This document shows, in pieces, positions 10,600 through 20,764 of a stretch of 64,000 nt of DNA. Every line of letters begins with the position of its first letter. The first letter of the stretch is position 1. The position numbers and the translations under genes were made by a program. The stretch covers positions 38,615,649 through 38,679,648 of the forward strand of contig OX457046.1 in NCBI GenBank assembly GCA_949752735.1, read 5' to 3'. The notes under the pieces are model-generated. The model did no database searches. It worked only from the letters and a program-made list of their open reading frames with translations, and was not told the origin of the DNA. The stretch comes from Lumbricus terrestris (Eukaryota > Annelida > Clitellata > Crassiclitellata > Lumbricidae).

Positions 10600-10790
10600 C
10601 TTTCATGCCTCCCAGTATTCTCTTCAATTAGACAAGGTGGTCTAGGCGCTCCAAGATGTTAATGGTATGGAGCAGACCTGCTGACCGGACCTGTTGAAGC
10701 TGGGCAACATGGCGCGAGACAGACTCAGACAGAGAGTGGCGTCGGACTCCTACGGGCATTGAGCCTAAGGATATTGATGATGATGACTGT
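10600..10790 (+). pseudogene. Possible retrotransposon ORF2 3' end
   Basis: Plus strand contains DLLKLGNMARDRLRQRV followed by stops and a short GAT tail (10,771-10,785), the usual ending of LINE insertions here. Very short; low certainty. 10,217-10,590 upstream holds nothing I recognise. Confidence 0.35.
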
Positions 10791-10891
10791 CCGGAAACTT
10801 TAACCAGTCAACGTCAACGGAGTTTGACGCCATTAGACGTCATTCAACTGTTGGGATCTGTTTTGACCCATTGTGTATGACGCTGTCTTTG

Positions 10892-10927
10892 GACACCTTT
10901 AAATTGATCCTTGCCAATAATATAATC
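10892..10927 (+). promoter_or_regulatory. PSE/TATA snRNA-type promoter candidate
   Basis: GACACCTTTAAAT at 10,892 and TATAATC at 10,921; spacing 29 bp. Confidence 0.6.
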
Positions 10928-11764
10928 ATGGGCTTCGGACGAGGTCTTGATTTCAGACATTGTGCCTGCAAATAATTTGTCATTACACTGCAAATGAAGA
11001 CAACAAACTTTCGCATCATGACAGCATTAGATCGCTGCATATAAAGTCCATTGATAAAATTATCTGCTTATGTACCTTCAAAACTGAATCATCCTATGCC
11101 ACATAAAACTATGATGAGCGCAGCGCAATATTTTTAATCATTATGGGAGAATCTAACTTCGACTACGCCTCTAGGATTTACGGGAAGTTTCTTAACGTCC
11201 CAAAAGTCCTTGTATTGATCTTACGTGTATGCAGGGGCGACTGGTAATGATCGTTTTTTTTTATCACACAGTGTCGTTTCACTTATACCACAACTTGTCT
11301 GTCCGAAAACTGTAACCATATACCTATAGTCCTAATAAGCATTAGCACTTCGAACATTTAGAACGCTTAAGAACAGCTAGAGTCGCTAAATAAATTCGCG
11401 TTACCTTGCTTTGAACATTACTTAACACTCTGAAAACAATTTGAGTCATCTTACATTTTGATTACAGCATAAATTAATAAATTATACGCATTTTTCAATA
11501 ACTGTGATAGAATGGTCTATCCTCCCGGATAGTCTATACCAGGTATATTCAACCTCCACCCCGGATAGCTTAAAAAGGGATAGAGAATGCCCAGTGACAC
11601 CGACTGAAAACCAGAAGAAAAGGCAACGGTGAAACAATGGCACGATAATCCAAGAATTATCATGATTGTATACCACAACAGTTCTTTCTTTCTGTAATCT
11701 ATTATCGTACTACAGCTCTCCGAAGGTTTGGACTTATTTAAATTAGTTTATTTCTCCAAGATCT

Positions 11765-11812
11765 AACGTCGTCGTATATGACATCAAAGGCCGTTGACGA
11801 CAATTTACAGCA
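11765..11812 (-). ncRNA. N2 core with alternative stem
   Basis: Minus strand: GTCGTC, then AACGGCCTTTGATGTCATATAC, then GACGAC and GTTAGA. The six-base arms pair perfectly but differ from the CCAGGG / CCCTGG arms of other copies. No promoter box lies close upstream. Confidence 0.4.
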
Positions 11813-12004
11813 TATACAATGCATTAAAAATGAATAATAGTGTCCAATATTATACACCATTCAACGTTGTCTTAACATTACGCTTCAATGTCATTAGCGT
11901 TCGTTGCTAAACAGAAAATGCTGTACAGTTAATAACATCAGCCACACATGTTATGATATAACTTATCTTCTGCTTCTGTAAATTTAAACCTTTTATAATT
12001 TTAT

Positions 12005-12075
12005 GCCCAAGAAATGTTTTTGTAGGGTAACGTCCTATGTTGTCCCCTCGTCAAATCTGGATACATCTCTGATTC
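12005..12075 (+). ncRNA. N2 module, diverged
   Basis: AGGGTAACGTCCTATGTTGTC followed by TCGTCAAATCTGGATAC. The core has drifted. Confidence 0.3.
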
Positions 12076-12443
12076 AATTTTTTGTTTAACCAAATTCTTG
12101 TTCTATTATTTCATTAGACACACATAATTAATGAGAAAGTAACAAAAATATTTAGAAAAGAAATAAACACTCAGAAACAAAGCAGAGCTTCCAAGCACAT
12201 GAGATATGCACCTTTTAATAAGTTGGTCATGCACTATGCATAACTTCTTACACGAGCTTATAAACGACAGTATTTACACAATTTTTCCTTTCGTTTTTTG
12301 TTTTACAAGCCTATAAAGAACACTTTGCAAATAACCGTCATCAAGTAAATTCTTATCAGGCCCTATTGAAGTCTAATTTAAATGAATCACACGAGCATAC
12401 CCCTAATCAATCAGGCAGTTAGTCAAATGTTGAAGCGCGTGCT

Positions 12444-12479
12444 CATATAGTATCCACGAACATCATTTGTAGAGGTGTT
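12444..12479 (-). promoter_or_regulatory. PSE/TATA snRNA-type promoter candidate
   Basis: AACACCTCTACAA at 12,479 (minus) and TATATGAG from 12,449; spacing 30 bp. Confidence 0.6.
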
Positions 12480-12699
12480 TAACGAGTTTGGCTGGCATAG
12501 ATTTATAAATCTAGGTATGGTTCACACCTTGCCTTGATTAACAGAAATAACCGTACATTATGCTTCAGTATGGTTTAGCAATCTTACGTTATTCCACCTT
12601 GTCTTTTTTTTAACTCGTCCTAGATTACATTATTTATTTCGCGTTTCTTCCAATGAACGTAACCTGCGTCATTGGAAGTCCAGGCTTTGCAAAACGGCT

Positions 12700-12785
12700 G
12701 CTGCTTAGTGCCTGCCAGTGCCAGTTCCAAGCCTCGACGAGGGAGGAGGACGTCGCTAATAGTCTTTGTTATCACACAACAGCGT
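12700..12785 (+). ncRNA. N1 module, candidate structured RNA
   Basis: TGCCAGTGCCAGTTCC, then GAGGGAGGAGGACGTCGC, then AATAGTCTTTGTTATCAC. CGCT / AGCG can pair across the core. The upstream promoter is at best decayed (CCACCTTG near 12,594, TATTTATTT near 12,631). Confidence 0.4.
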
Positions 12786-12842
12786 AAATCATGAAATACT
12801 ACCACGGAAAAAATCGTGAAAGTAATTTATTTTATTATTCAA

Positions 12843-12885
12843 CAGTTTAACGACATCATATAACTACAAAGGTTGTTGACGTCTT
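12843..12885 (-). ncRNA. N2 core with alternative stem
   Basis: Minus strand: GACGTC, then AACAACCTTTGTAGTTATAT, then GATGTCGTTAAACTG. Arms pair with one G-U. Confidence 0.35.
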
Positions 12886-12889
12886 TAAA

Positions 12890-13975
12890 GTTTGATGTAT
12901 TGCAGCTCACTTTTGTTTAACTGTTCAGCAGTTTCTGTTTGTACTTTCTTTTTCTTTGTTTTTTCCTTTTGTTCTTTTTTTTATTCTTTTCTTTTCTTTT
13001 CTTCCTGAATTTGACTAACCGCCTTTCATGACGATAGTGTTCACCAAATGGCCGTAGTCGATCCTCTTTTATACATGCATCATTATTTATTATTTAGCAT
13101 ATATGCAAAATTATGCCCACATGCATTTATATACATATGTCACCATAATTACATATGCCTATAATTCTTTATATACAAATGAGCACATGTACACATGTGC
13201 CCACATATGTATTGTCATTATGTACACTTATGTATTATTATCATTAATTTAGACATTTCATGAAGTTCACATGACATAAAATCTAGGCCTATTTAGTTTG
13301 ATTAACATCAATTCTTATGAGTTCTCATTTCATAAAGTTCACATGACACAACATCTACTTATTTAGATCAACATCAATTCGTATCATTTCTCATAATCTC
13401 ATATTTGCAAGCAATTTTCAATGTTCATATTTCACCAATAAAGTTACAAGCAGATAAGATATTCAACATTAATATGAAAATCAAAGTATTCACTCTTCAG
13501 CCATCATTTAGCAGCTTAAACAATAATATCAAGACCATTTTATTCAATGCCTGTTTCATCTATTACAGAATTATTCAAAATTTTATCAATCCCCACACAC
13601 ACATATACACACGCACATACGCATGCACGCACACAAACATAATCATATCAATTTAATAATGCAATAAAAAAAAATCAAGGATAAAAGAAAACTTATGAAA
13701 CATTTAAAAAAATTATCTTTGTGAAATTGAAGCAAAACCATCTAAATTTATAATCCACATACATTTCACATTACACACAAGCCAATTATTATGTAACATT
13801 CTATGAACAGACTTTACAGACATCTCCACTCTATAACCTAACTAACCACAGTTATCGCTGACAAATTGCATTTCCAATTCAGTTCAAGGCCAATTACCTG
13901 AGGCATTTAGTGATCAATGTGTTAGCAGATTATACATTTCTTAAATATAATATTTAATATAATTATATATACTTT
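12890..13975. other. A/T-rich gene-free stretch
   Basis: Pyrimidine tract at 12,935-13,010, repeated CATATGTACACATG-like text at 13,100-13,230 and a CA-rich tract at 13,590-13,640. A short diverged direct repeat (TTCACATGACA...) occurs at 13,266 and 13,337. No gene seen. Confidence 0.5.
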
Positions 13976-14404
13976 TCACATAATTTTTCCATTAGTTATA
14001 GTCATTAGTATATTATAAGCTTCAAGATAAATATCTTGAATAGAAAATATACTTTTAACAGTGCATTCTACTTTTTTGTCCGCACATTTTTTAAGTAGTA
14101 AAACTGATATGTCATTCTTCTTGCAAGCAAACAGCGTATGTTCGATTGTTTCTGGCACTTGACATTCAGAGCACAGGTCTGTTGTGCTTTTACCTATCAC
14201 TTTCAACCAGTTGTTATTAAGGAAATGCCCCATTCTAAGTCTGGTAATTTGAACTTCTCGTTTCCTTATAGAATCCATAAATTTTATATCAGTGGATACC
14301 AAAGGCTGGATAGATTTGTAAAATCTCCCTTTTCCTTCATTATCATATTCATTTTGCCATATATTAATAACATATTTCTTTATTAATGAATAGATTTCCA
14401 TCAA
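13976..14404 (-). pseudogene. Non-LTR retrotransposon ORF2 C-terminus
   Basis: A 142-residue open frame. Residues from about 49 read RKREVQITRLRMGHFLNNNW, followed by a zinc-type CSECQVPETIEHTLFAC. The I-T-R-L-R-x-G-H-x-x-L-N segment followed by C-x2-C-x8-H-x4-C is the typical end of I/R1/Ingi-type LINE proteins after the RNase H region. RT and endonuclease are absent, so the copy is 5'-truncated. The frame is open to its stop, which suggests a fairly young insertion. Confidence 0.75.
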
Positions 14405-14442
14405 TTCGAGATAATTTGTTGAGTTAATCTCCGGTATGAAAG

Positions 14443-14460
14443 TAAAAAAAAAAAAAAAAA
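14443..14460. repeat. Poly(A) run
   Basis: Eighteen A residues, just outside the N-terminal side of the minus-strand LINE fragment; not at that fragment's 3' end. Confidence 0.9.
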
Positions 14461-14606
14461 GTAAGTGTAGGTCTACGGTATTAACAGAGATTTAGCATCG
14501 TAAACAGCGGTGTCGTAACGTGTGAATAAAAGTCTGAGAGGACTAACTACAATGGCATGCACAAACTCCACGGTGGATCTGTCTATTTGTGAACTTCGCG
14601 TTTTTA

Positions 14607-14643
14607 AAAGCCGTATCATGTCGTTTCAAGGGTCCTATATAAA
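14607..14643 (+). promoter_or_regulatory. PSE/TATA remnant
   Basis: Intact TATATAAACG at 14,635; the PSE position has lost ACACC (only TTTAAAAGCC-like text remains). Included because an N2 module follows at the usual distance. Confidence 0.3.
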
Positions 14644-14674
14644 CGAATTTCCAGTTTGCAAAAGCTACTAAGTG

Positions 14675-14755
14675 CTGTAATACGCTGAGCAAATTTCTGT
14701 CCAGGGTAACGGCCTCTGTTGTCATAGACTCTGGTCAAATCGGATCCATCCATCA
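14675..14755 (+). ncRNA. N2 module, candidate structured RNA
   Basis: Core ACGGCCTCTGTTGTCATA; arms CCAGGGT / ACTCTGG pair with one G-U; ends CAAATCGGATCCATCC, with TTTT at 14,767. Confidence 0.4.
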
Positions 14756-14844
14756 TAAACCTTACATTTTAAATTAAGTTCCTGAACGTTTTCGTCTTGA
14801 GGGCATGATATTGCATTGTTTGTTTTGTTTGTTTGTTTGTATGT

Positions 14845-15032
14845 ATGCGCACTTGTTATAGCGCCTTCAAGCACTCCATTCAAATGCGCTGGCGACTGCA
14901 GAGCGGACACTGCATCGGAGTTTCACGCCTAAGCGCTGAGCAATTGCGAGCGAAGGACTTGCCCAAGGTCCCTACGCAACTGTTCGGCTGCAAGGCGACG
15001 GCGCCACCACTGCACCACCGCGCCCACATTGC
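14845..15032 (-). repeat. tRNA-derived SINE, family S1
   Basis: Minus strand: GGCGCGGTGGTGCAGTGG head, then CCTTGGGCAAGTCCTTCG, GCAATTGCTCAGCGCTTAGG, CATCGGAGTTTCACG partner text and the tail CTTGAAGGCGCTATAACAAG. Family S1 has at least seven copies in the window. Confidence 0.8.
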
Positions 15033-15061
15033 GTGTTTTTGGTACGGTGTGTCATCCTTGT

Positions 15062-15185
15062 CTTTCCGGTATAGTAATGGATAACACGCTGGCGTAAAGT
15101 GCGAGAGTTAGCAAGTTCGAGCCGCCGTTGGGCGGATTTGCTTTGTAATCTGCTATTAAGACCTTTTATTGCAGGCTGTCTGCTC
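15062..15185 (+). repeat. tRNA-derived SINE, family S2
   Basis: TAGTAATGGATAACACGCTGG head and GCAAGTTCGAGCCGCC B-box-like text. It abuts the S1 copy. Confidence 0.7.
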
Positions 15186-15254
15186 TGTTAGTATAGTTAA
15201 TATTTGAGTATTCTGTGATCTCCGTTCTTGTGAATTGTTTAAATTGAGTAATTG

Positions 15255-15300
15255 TACACTGTAACCGGTTGCGTTCTGTCAACCGGATTGTTCAACAAAG
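15255..15300 (+). repeat. Short hairpin repeat N3
   Basis: CCGGTTG-8 nt-CAACCGG perfect 7-bp hairpin followed by ATTGTTCAAC. Related copies at 45,170, 49,142, 58,178 and 58,945. Confidence 0.6.
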
Positions 15301-15343
15301 AGAATATTACTGTTATTATTATTTGAATTTTACAATAAAACGA

Positions 15344-15348
15344 ATATA

Positions 15349-15421
<73 letters not shown>
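15344..15421. repeat. (AT)n microsatellite
   Basis: About 75 bp of AT dinucleotides. Confidence 0.97.
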
Positions 15422-15424
<3 letters not shown>

Positions 15425-15468
15425 GTTAATTACGGAAGCAACAGACATTTCTTTAAGTGTTATCTTTT

Positions 15469-15506
15469 GACACCTTTGAATCGCATTCACTCTATGCAAT
15501 ATAAAT
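15469..15506 (+). promoter_or_regulatory. PSE/TATA snRNA-type promoter candidate
   Basis: GACACCTTTGAAT at 15,469 and TATAAAT at 15,500; spacing 31 bp. Downstream, GTTAC-x5-CAGC and GCTG-x-GTAAC can form a small hairpin at about 15,537-15,570. Confidence 0.65.
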
Positions 15507-15642
15507 CCGAGACGAAGTCGCCACTTTAGTGTGAGGGTTACGCTTTCAGCATGTTGTGAGCTGTGTAACATATTATTATAGTAACTTGACAAGGATCCAC
15601 ATTGCAGACAATTGCGCTTGTTGTTATTTATTGATACGGGGT

Positions 15643-15690
15643 TTAACGACGTCGTATGGTTTCAATGACCGTTGACGTCATTGAGGGTGT
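15643..15690 (-). ncRNA. N2 core with long stem
   Basis: Minus strand AATGACGTC and GACGTCGTT arms (nine pairs, one G-U) around AACGGTCATTGAAACCATAC. Confidence 0.4.
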
Positions 15691-15737
15691 GGAAGTAGTA
15701 TATGCAGTTAAACGTCACTGTGTGGTAACAAAGACCA

Positions 15738-15803
15738 TTAGTAACGCCCTCCTTCTTTATCCAGGCTTGGGACTGGCACTGGCAGAGTGCAACCAGTGGC
15801 GGA
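15738..15803 (-). ncRNA. N1 module, candidate structured RNA
   Basis: Minus strand: hairpin CTGGTTGCACT-loop-AGTGCCAG, then GTCCCAAGCCTGGATAAAG, a GAAGGAGGG purine box, and CGTTACT / AGTGACG arms around AATGGTCTTTGTTACCACAC. It begins about 15 bp after the start predicted from the box at 15,872. Confidence 0.5.
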
Positions 15804-15842
15804 GTTTTAGCGTGTGAATGAGTCTAAGCTTTAAATTACATT

Positions 15843-15872
15843 AATTTTGGCGTAACATTGTAAAAAGGTGTC
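15843..15872 (-). promoter_or_regulatory. PSE with weak TATA
   Basis: GACACCTTTTTAC at 15,872 (minus); the TATA position reads ATTAATGTAATTTAAA. Directly precedes an N1 module. Confidence 0.4.
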
Positions 15873-15984
15873 TGTATGACGCGGTTTTAGCCAACTCTAC
15901 ACGGCATTCAACGTGCTTTTACTCGTTTTCGATGAGAAGACAACTCTACGAGAATAAACTCACTGAGTAACACATATAATTATG

Positions 15985-16200
15985 TGGGGCCTTGTAGAGT
16001 AATGGATAACACGCTGGCCTATAGTGCGAGAAGTAGCGAGTTCAAGCTCCCGTTGGACGGACATGCTTTATAGGCTGCTATTTGGGTCGTGCATTGCAGG
16101 TCATCTGCTCAGTTACTAGTTAAATTCAAATTTAATTGGGTTTACTGCATAACGTGTGCATGTAAAGCGCAGTGCCTTTGCAGTGGTTCAATAATTAAAG
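15985..16200 (+). repeat. tRNA-derived SINE, family S2
   Basis: TAGAGTAATGGATAACACGC head, GCGAGTTCAAGCTCCCG B-box-like text, TTTATAGGCTGCTATTTGGG body. This is the longest S2 copy. Confidence 0.75.
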
Positions 16201-16282
16201 AAAAAAATACTATTTTATTTTTGTAAAAACACAAGTCTCACATTGGATCGGTCCACAAAAATTATTGTGATTTTGGAGTCTA

Positions 16283-17617
16283 CCTTTTTTAGAAACCACA
16301 ATATATTATTCATTGCGTTTCCTGCAATGGAGCTCTCTCAGACTTAAGAATTGTTAGATATGGAGTACCCCAAGGTTCTAATCTCGGACCCTTGCTTTTT
16401 CTTCTATACATTAATGACTTGCCTAATATATCTCCTACTCTTTCATTCATCCTCTTTGCTGACGATACAAATGTTTTTCACTCTCATAAATCCTACCAGA
16501 GTCTAATACAAACAGTAAACAATGAGCTTGTCTTCATTGCCGAATGGTTCTCTGCTAATAGACTCTCCTTAAACATAGATAAAACTAACTTTATGCTATT
16601 TCGAACTAATAAAAAGATGTGCCCCCAGAATGAATTGCAACTGTCTATTAACGATACCTCCATAACGCAGGTTAGCTCCACTAAATTTCTTGGTGTGCAC
16701 ATAGATCAACACCTCACATGGAATGATCATATTAAATATATCTCTGCCAAGGTTGCAAAAAGTGTTGGTATCCTTCGTCGAACCTCCCATATACTCCCCC
16801 CCCGCTATTCGTGTTAAATTGTACTACTCATTAATATATCCTTATCTCTCATACTGTAATTTAGTTTGGGCATCTACATATAAATCCAGGCTCAATAAAT
16901 TAGTACTTCTCCAAAAACGTGCAATACGTATCATAGCTGGAGTTAAGCCTTTTATTCACTCAAGTCCTTTATTTCAATCATTAAATTTATTAAAATTTCA
17001 CCAAATAATGACTTTTCAGATAGGAATCTTTATGTATCGGTTCACCCATGATCTTCTTCCCCTTAACTTTGCAGGGTACTTCCAAAAAGGTTCTGAAATA
17101 CACAACTATTCTACTAGGAACTCCTCTCATTATCGAGCCATATCCGCTCGTTTAAATTCAAGAAGATTCCATATTAAATATACTGGACCAGGTATATGGA
17201 ACTCGTTTCCTAATCATGTTCAACAAGCTTCCAGTTTACAAAGGGCAAAGACACTATTGCGCAACTATTTGGTTAATGACTGCAAAGACATTTAACCTTG
17301 TAGGCACTGATTTTATTTTATTTGATTTTATTATTGTTTTTGTGTTTGTTTTTGCGTTCTTAGTTAAGTTTACTACATTAATTTTCATCTTATCCTGTTC
17401 TTTCTTGCCTATTGTTCAATTCATTATGTCAACCGTCTAGCCATCTGTTAAAATTGATAAGTAATTAGGTGTCCCTGTTAGCGGGATATTCATCCCTTAG
17501 GGCCTTCCTTGTTGCCATCCGATTATGTGAAGCATGTTATACTATGTCTATTGTGTATGTTGATGGTTGGTTACAATAAATGAATTGAAATTGAAATTGA
17601 AATTGAAATTGAAAATT
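16283..17617 (+). pseudogene. 5'-truncated CR1/L2/jockey-group LINE, RT C-terminal half
   Basis: Reverse transcriptase of a non-LTR retrotransposon. Translation begins in the RT fingers/palm (YGVPQGSNLGPLLFLLYIN), has the catalytic FADD at about 16,455-16,466, then SANRLSLNIDKTNFM, SSTKFLGVHID and HLTWNDHI. The frame slips at a C8 run (16,797-16,804) and continues to a stop at 17,295 with YPYLSYCNLVWAS, ARTxNSSHYR-like and GPGIWNSFPN motifs. The 3' UTR ends in five or six TGAAAT units (17,579-17,617), the tail of the insertion. Endonuclease and the N-terminal RT are missing through ordinary 5' truncation. The poly-C slip is the only clear inactivating change in this part, so the copy is young. 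Confidence 0.85.
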
Positions 17618-17668
17618 GTGCTTGGTAAACCAGTCAGATTAGGCATTGATTGATTTGAGAGCTCTTTA

Positions 17669-17703
17669 GACACCCAGAAACTTGAGTACTATTTACTATA
17701 TAA
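17669..17703 (+). promoter_or_regulatory. PSE/TATA snRNA-type promoter candidate
   Basis: GACACCCAGAAAC at 17,669 and TATATAAG at 17,697; spacing 28 bp. Confidence 0.65.
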
Positions 17704-17754
17704 GCTTGAAGAACGATAAGCAAGACAATTGGTAGTTTGTAAAATGTGCACTAA

Positions 17755-17972
17755 GTCTTGTTATAGCGCCACTCATAGCTTCCTAGTCAGAGGCGTTCCC
17801 GATTACAGAGCGGACACTGCATCGGAGTTTCACGCCGAAGCGCTGAGCAATTGCGAGCGAAGGACTTGCCCATTGCCCAAGGTCCATACGCAGTGACTTG
17901 AGGTGGATTCGAACCTGCAACCCGTCGGCTGCAAGGCAACGAAAATACCCACTATACCACGGCGCTCCACAA
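17755..17972 (-). repeat. tRNA-derived SINE, family S1
   Basis: Minus strand: GGCGCCGTGGTATAGTGGGT head, GGTTCGAATCCACCTCAAG B box, full body and GCGCTATAACAAG tail. One of the best preserved S1 heads. Confidence 0.85.
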
Positions 17973-18159
17973 TGGAATGTTTAGTGTAGGTGTACGTTTA
18001 ATAGAAGTTTAGAAATGCGAATTTTTAGTTTGACATTCTGAATCATTATTTTTAATCATTAGTGCTTAAGAGTGAAGATATTTAGCAAAAAGCCAGAAAG
18101 CAGAAGTCTAAAAATAGATGTCGAATATCCTTGTCATGAACTTCGTCTCTGTTTGCATT

Positions 18160-18245
18160 CTGACAACGCCAGTCCCAAGTCTGGATTGATGAGGAGAGTG
18201 ACGAAAACGATCATTGCTACCACACTGCAGTGTCGTTAAATCGAA
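18160..18245 (+). ncRNA. N1 module, diverged
   Basis: AACGCCAGTCCCAAGTCTGG, ATGAGGAGAGTGACG, core ACGATCATTGCTACCACAC and end AGTGTCGTTAAATC. The promoter upstream is not recognisable. Confidence 0.4.
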
Positions 18246-18298
18246 ACTAATGTCATTAGAAGCATTAGACGCGAGAGCGTGATACTTGTAAGAAACTA

Positions 18299-18327
18299 TT
18301 CAATTAATTAATTAATTAATTAATTAC
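18299..18327. repeat. (TTAA)n tract
   Basis: Seven or so AATT units. Confidence 0.9.
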
Positions 18328-18546
18328 GTGTAATACGTCAAATCAGTCATAGGAGCCCGCACATAGGGCTAGATGAAGATTTTAACTCTCCCCCCCGCCG
18401 AGAATATTGACGCCTAATTTTTCTATTAATTCCTTTCTGACTTTTATCGGATTTTCTTCCGGACAAAGTATTAATAATTCTAATGATGATGATAGTGAAC
18501 TGCGAAATTTGTTTTAAAGACCAGTATGAATAGAATCAAGTTCTCA

Positions 18547-18581
18547 AACACCTGTCTTGCATTCTCAAGCTCCATATAAAA
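18547..18581 (+). promoter_or_regulatory. PSE/TATA snRNA-type promoter candidate
   Basis: AACACCTGTCTTG at 18,547 and TATAAAAA at 18,575; spacing 28 bp. Followed by N2- and N1-type modules in order. Confidence 0.65.
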
Positions 18582-18654
18582 ATTAACCATGACCATATTG
18601 TGTTTTGGCCGTAATGCAAATATTATATCTACGGGCTCCCATGAAAGTAATTTC

Positions 18655-18800
18655 TTTCAACGTCAACGGCCTTTGTTGCCATGAGTCGTCGTCAAACTAT
18701 GGATCGATTAAAGTCGCATGAAAACTCGATCACTGCTCACACTAAGGTAGTGCCAGTCCAAAGACGGATGAATGAGGAGGGCGACGCTAAATGATCCTCG
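18655..18800 (+). ncRNA. N2 plus N1 modules in one unit
   Basis: AACGGCCTTTGTTGCCATG core at about 18,671 with CGTCGTCAAAC following, then GTAGTGCCAGTCCAAAG and GAATGAGGAGGGCGACGC at 18,745-18,790. Both modules lie in the direction of the promoter at 18,547, within 250 bp. Confidence 0.45.
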
Positions 18801-18929
18801 TCATCAGTGGCGGCGACAGAGAGGCTAGGGGGGCTAAACCGGACCCCCAAAAAACAAGGACATCCAGGGGCTAAGCCTTCCCTAAAAAAAGCCAGCCGGT
18901 TTTTTACATGAACATTTGAATTTTCGGCG

Positions 18930-19490
18930 GATAGTCTCTTCACTTACTTGACTTATGGCCCTGACGAAGCTTCCGCCCGCATCAGCGACAGCCTCCAGTG
19001 GTTCCTGTCCTGTGCTCTCCGCGTCGCCTCTCCCACGGTTAGTCCCATCCTCAGGCAGTCCTCTTCTGCCATATCCATTCATCGCTTCCTGGGCCTGCCT
19101 CTTCTCCTCCTCCCATGTACATATCCATGCAGCGCCACATCTGAGTATCTTCCGCTCTGCATTCTGGTGACATGTCCGAAGTACCGCGTTCTTCAGATCT
19201 GTATCCTGTCCACAATGTCTCGCTGGATTTTCAGTCTGCTGCGTATTTCCGTGTTTCGTATCCATTCCCTCCTTGTGACCCCTTCTATCCTTCGCAGGCA
19301 CGTCATTTCAAATGGCATCAACCGTCTTTTCTGTGTGTCTCTCGGCGCCAAGGTGGTCCTGCTGATTTCCTTTGCTCTCCAGATCCTATGCAATCTCAAT
19401 GGTCCCTGCGGTCATCTAATGCACCCTTCTACTTTCGCCGTTCTAGTGTCGCACGTTCTGTTGTAGTCCGTTCAAATGTCATGGAACCGT
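18930..19490 (-). pseudogene. RTE-like retrotransposon RT C-terminal fragment
   Basis: Minus strand, across frame changes: KRRLMPFEMTCLRRI (about 19,340), then RNTEIRSRLKIQRD, then GYVHGRRRRGRPRKRW, ending in a DRNHWR-like segment near 18,990. The F-E-x-x-C-x-R-R-I, Y-F-G-H and R-G-R-P-x-x-R-W order is typical of the C-terminal part of RTE/BovB-type ORF2. The catalytic domain is missing and frames are broken. Confidence 0.65.
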
Positions 19491-19497
19491 CAAGTTA

Positions 19498-19534
19498 GAC
19501 ACCCAAAAAAATGAATAAAATTTGAGCTATATAA
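19498..19534 (+). promoter_or_regulatory. PSE/TATA snRNA-type promoter candidate
   Basis: GACACCCAAAAAAAT at 19,498 and TATATAAGG at 19,528; spacing 30 bp. Confidence 0.65.
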
Positions 19535-19675
19535 GGGTCGGACACAACACGTAGCTTCAGTAGATTCACTGCGTCTAATCCCTCGTCAGTATCTTCTCAT
19601 GTGGTCCTGAAACGTTTTGACCGAGTAAATGAAACTTTGTTTTGTGTTCTACTTTTCATCCGGACACAGTGCATA

Positions 19676-20133
19676 GCGTCAGTCAGGGATGCCACTCATA
19701 GGTTTTCCCACCTATTATAATAGATCTAGGTATTTTCGGTCTTGTCTAGGTTTCTAGGGTTTTTTGGTCAGGATCTAACCTTTTTTCTCACAGCGGTTTT
19801 TTCGACTTTTCACATACAAATTTATTTATTTTAAACTGAAAATGCACAAAAGACGTGAAAAAATCGAAAATTTTGTGAATTTGTCCCAAAAATTTTATAT
19901 TTTGGAGCGAAAGATTTAAAAAAGAAGTTTTTCATCAGAAATTTTTTGGGAAGGAAAAGAGAGCAAATTTTAATCATCGGACGACTAAAAAAAGGTCGTC
20001 CGAAATTTCAAGCCGGAAAATTGGAAAAATCTATGTATTTTACATGGAAATCGTCAATCTAGCCTTTTCTAGCCTTTTTTCCGACCTGATCTGACCTTTT
20101 TACAAAATTCAGAGTGGCATCCCTGGCGTCAGT
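19676..20133. mobile_element. hAT-like MITE with 8-bp target duplication
   Basis: Element proper 19,684-20,125 (442 bp). It starts CAGGGATGCCACTC and ends GAGTGGCATCCCTG, an exact 14-bp inverted terminal repeat. Identical 8-bp GCGTCAGT flanks both sides (19,676-19,683; 20,126-20,133). CAGGG...CCCTG ends with an 8-bp duplication are characteristic of the hAT superfamily. There is no coding capacity, so it is non-autonomous. The interior is AAAAATTT-rich with a GGACGACTAAAAAAAGGTCGTC palindrome near 19,978-19,999. Confidence 0.9.
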
Positions 20134-20384
20134 ACATAGACAAGCAGTCTATATATATATATATATAGACAAGCATCCATTAAGTTTTTCTGAGAGGCTG
20201 CCAGAGGTTTGAAGCGTTGACGACTTTATTTTCTTAGCCTCGGCTGATGAAGAGAGGTTACTTGTGATAATGATAGAGTCAGCGCTTCATATCTGAAAAG
20301 AAGTCAAGTCAATGGAACCTCGCAAAAGTTATTATGACCAGACTGTCTTTGAAGCCAAGTCGTCTTGGTCGAATGTTCAGCACG

Positions 20385-20764
20385 CCGGTGTCACGAAATA
20401 AAGTCTCCCCCGATACATAGTCTCCCCCCGAAACAGAGTCTCCCTCTGGCTGAAACTCTGTATTGGAAGACATTTTCTGAAGTAAAAGTATTATATGTTT
20501 TCTTGTTATATAATCTGCCAACGTAAACTACCCGTTTATCCTGCTCATCTCAAAATTTGATGCAACTGTAGCCAATTTTACGCTGAACGGGGGAGACTTT
20601 AATTCGTGGACGGCGGAAATATTCTCTCCCCCACGGAGACTTATTTCAGAATATACTCTCCGGGGGCGAATTTATTCTGGAACAGATCCTCCGGGGGGAG
20701 AATCTGTTTCGAAATAAAGTCTCCGGGGGAGACTTTTAGGGGTAGACTCTGTCACGCGACACCT
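20385..20764. mobile_element. Small foldback element with repeated AGTCTCCCC motif
   Basis: Left arm from about 20,386 (GGTGTCACG, AATAAAGTCTCCCCC); right arm ends near 20,764 (GTCACGCGACACC) with GAAATAAAGTCTCCGGGGGAG inside. The AGTCTCC / GGAGACT unit recurs at least nine times in opposite orientations. The left flank is related to 21,985-22,025, which lacks the insert. Confidence 0.7.

Larger units (their letters stand above)
10930..12440. other. Gene-free stretch
   Basis: Apart from the N cores listed separately at 11,765 and 12,005, no coding or repeat is recognised. Confidence 0.5.

Noticed and set aside
18948..19498. Plus-strand frames of 108-172 residues
   Set aside because: Antisense shadows of the RTE-like fragment on the minus strand. 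The same applies to the plus-strand frames at 56,403-56,738 and 42,409-43,679.
20752..20764. GACACC box as a PSE
   Set aside because: No TATA at the right distance, and the box is part of the terminal inverted repeat of the foldback element.
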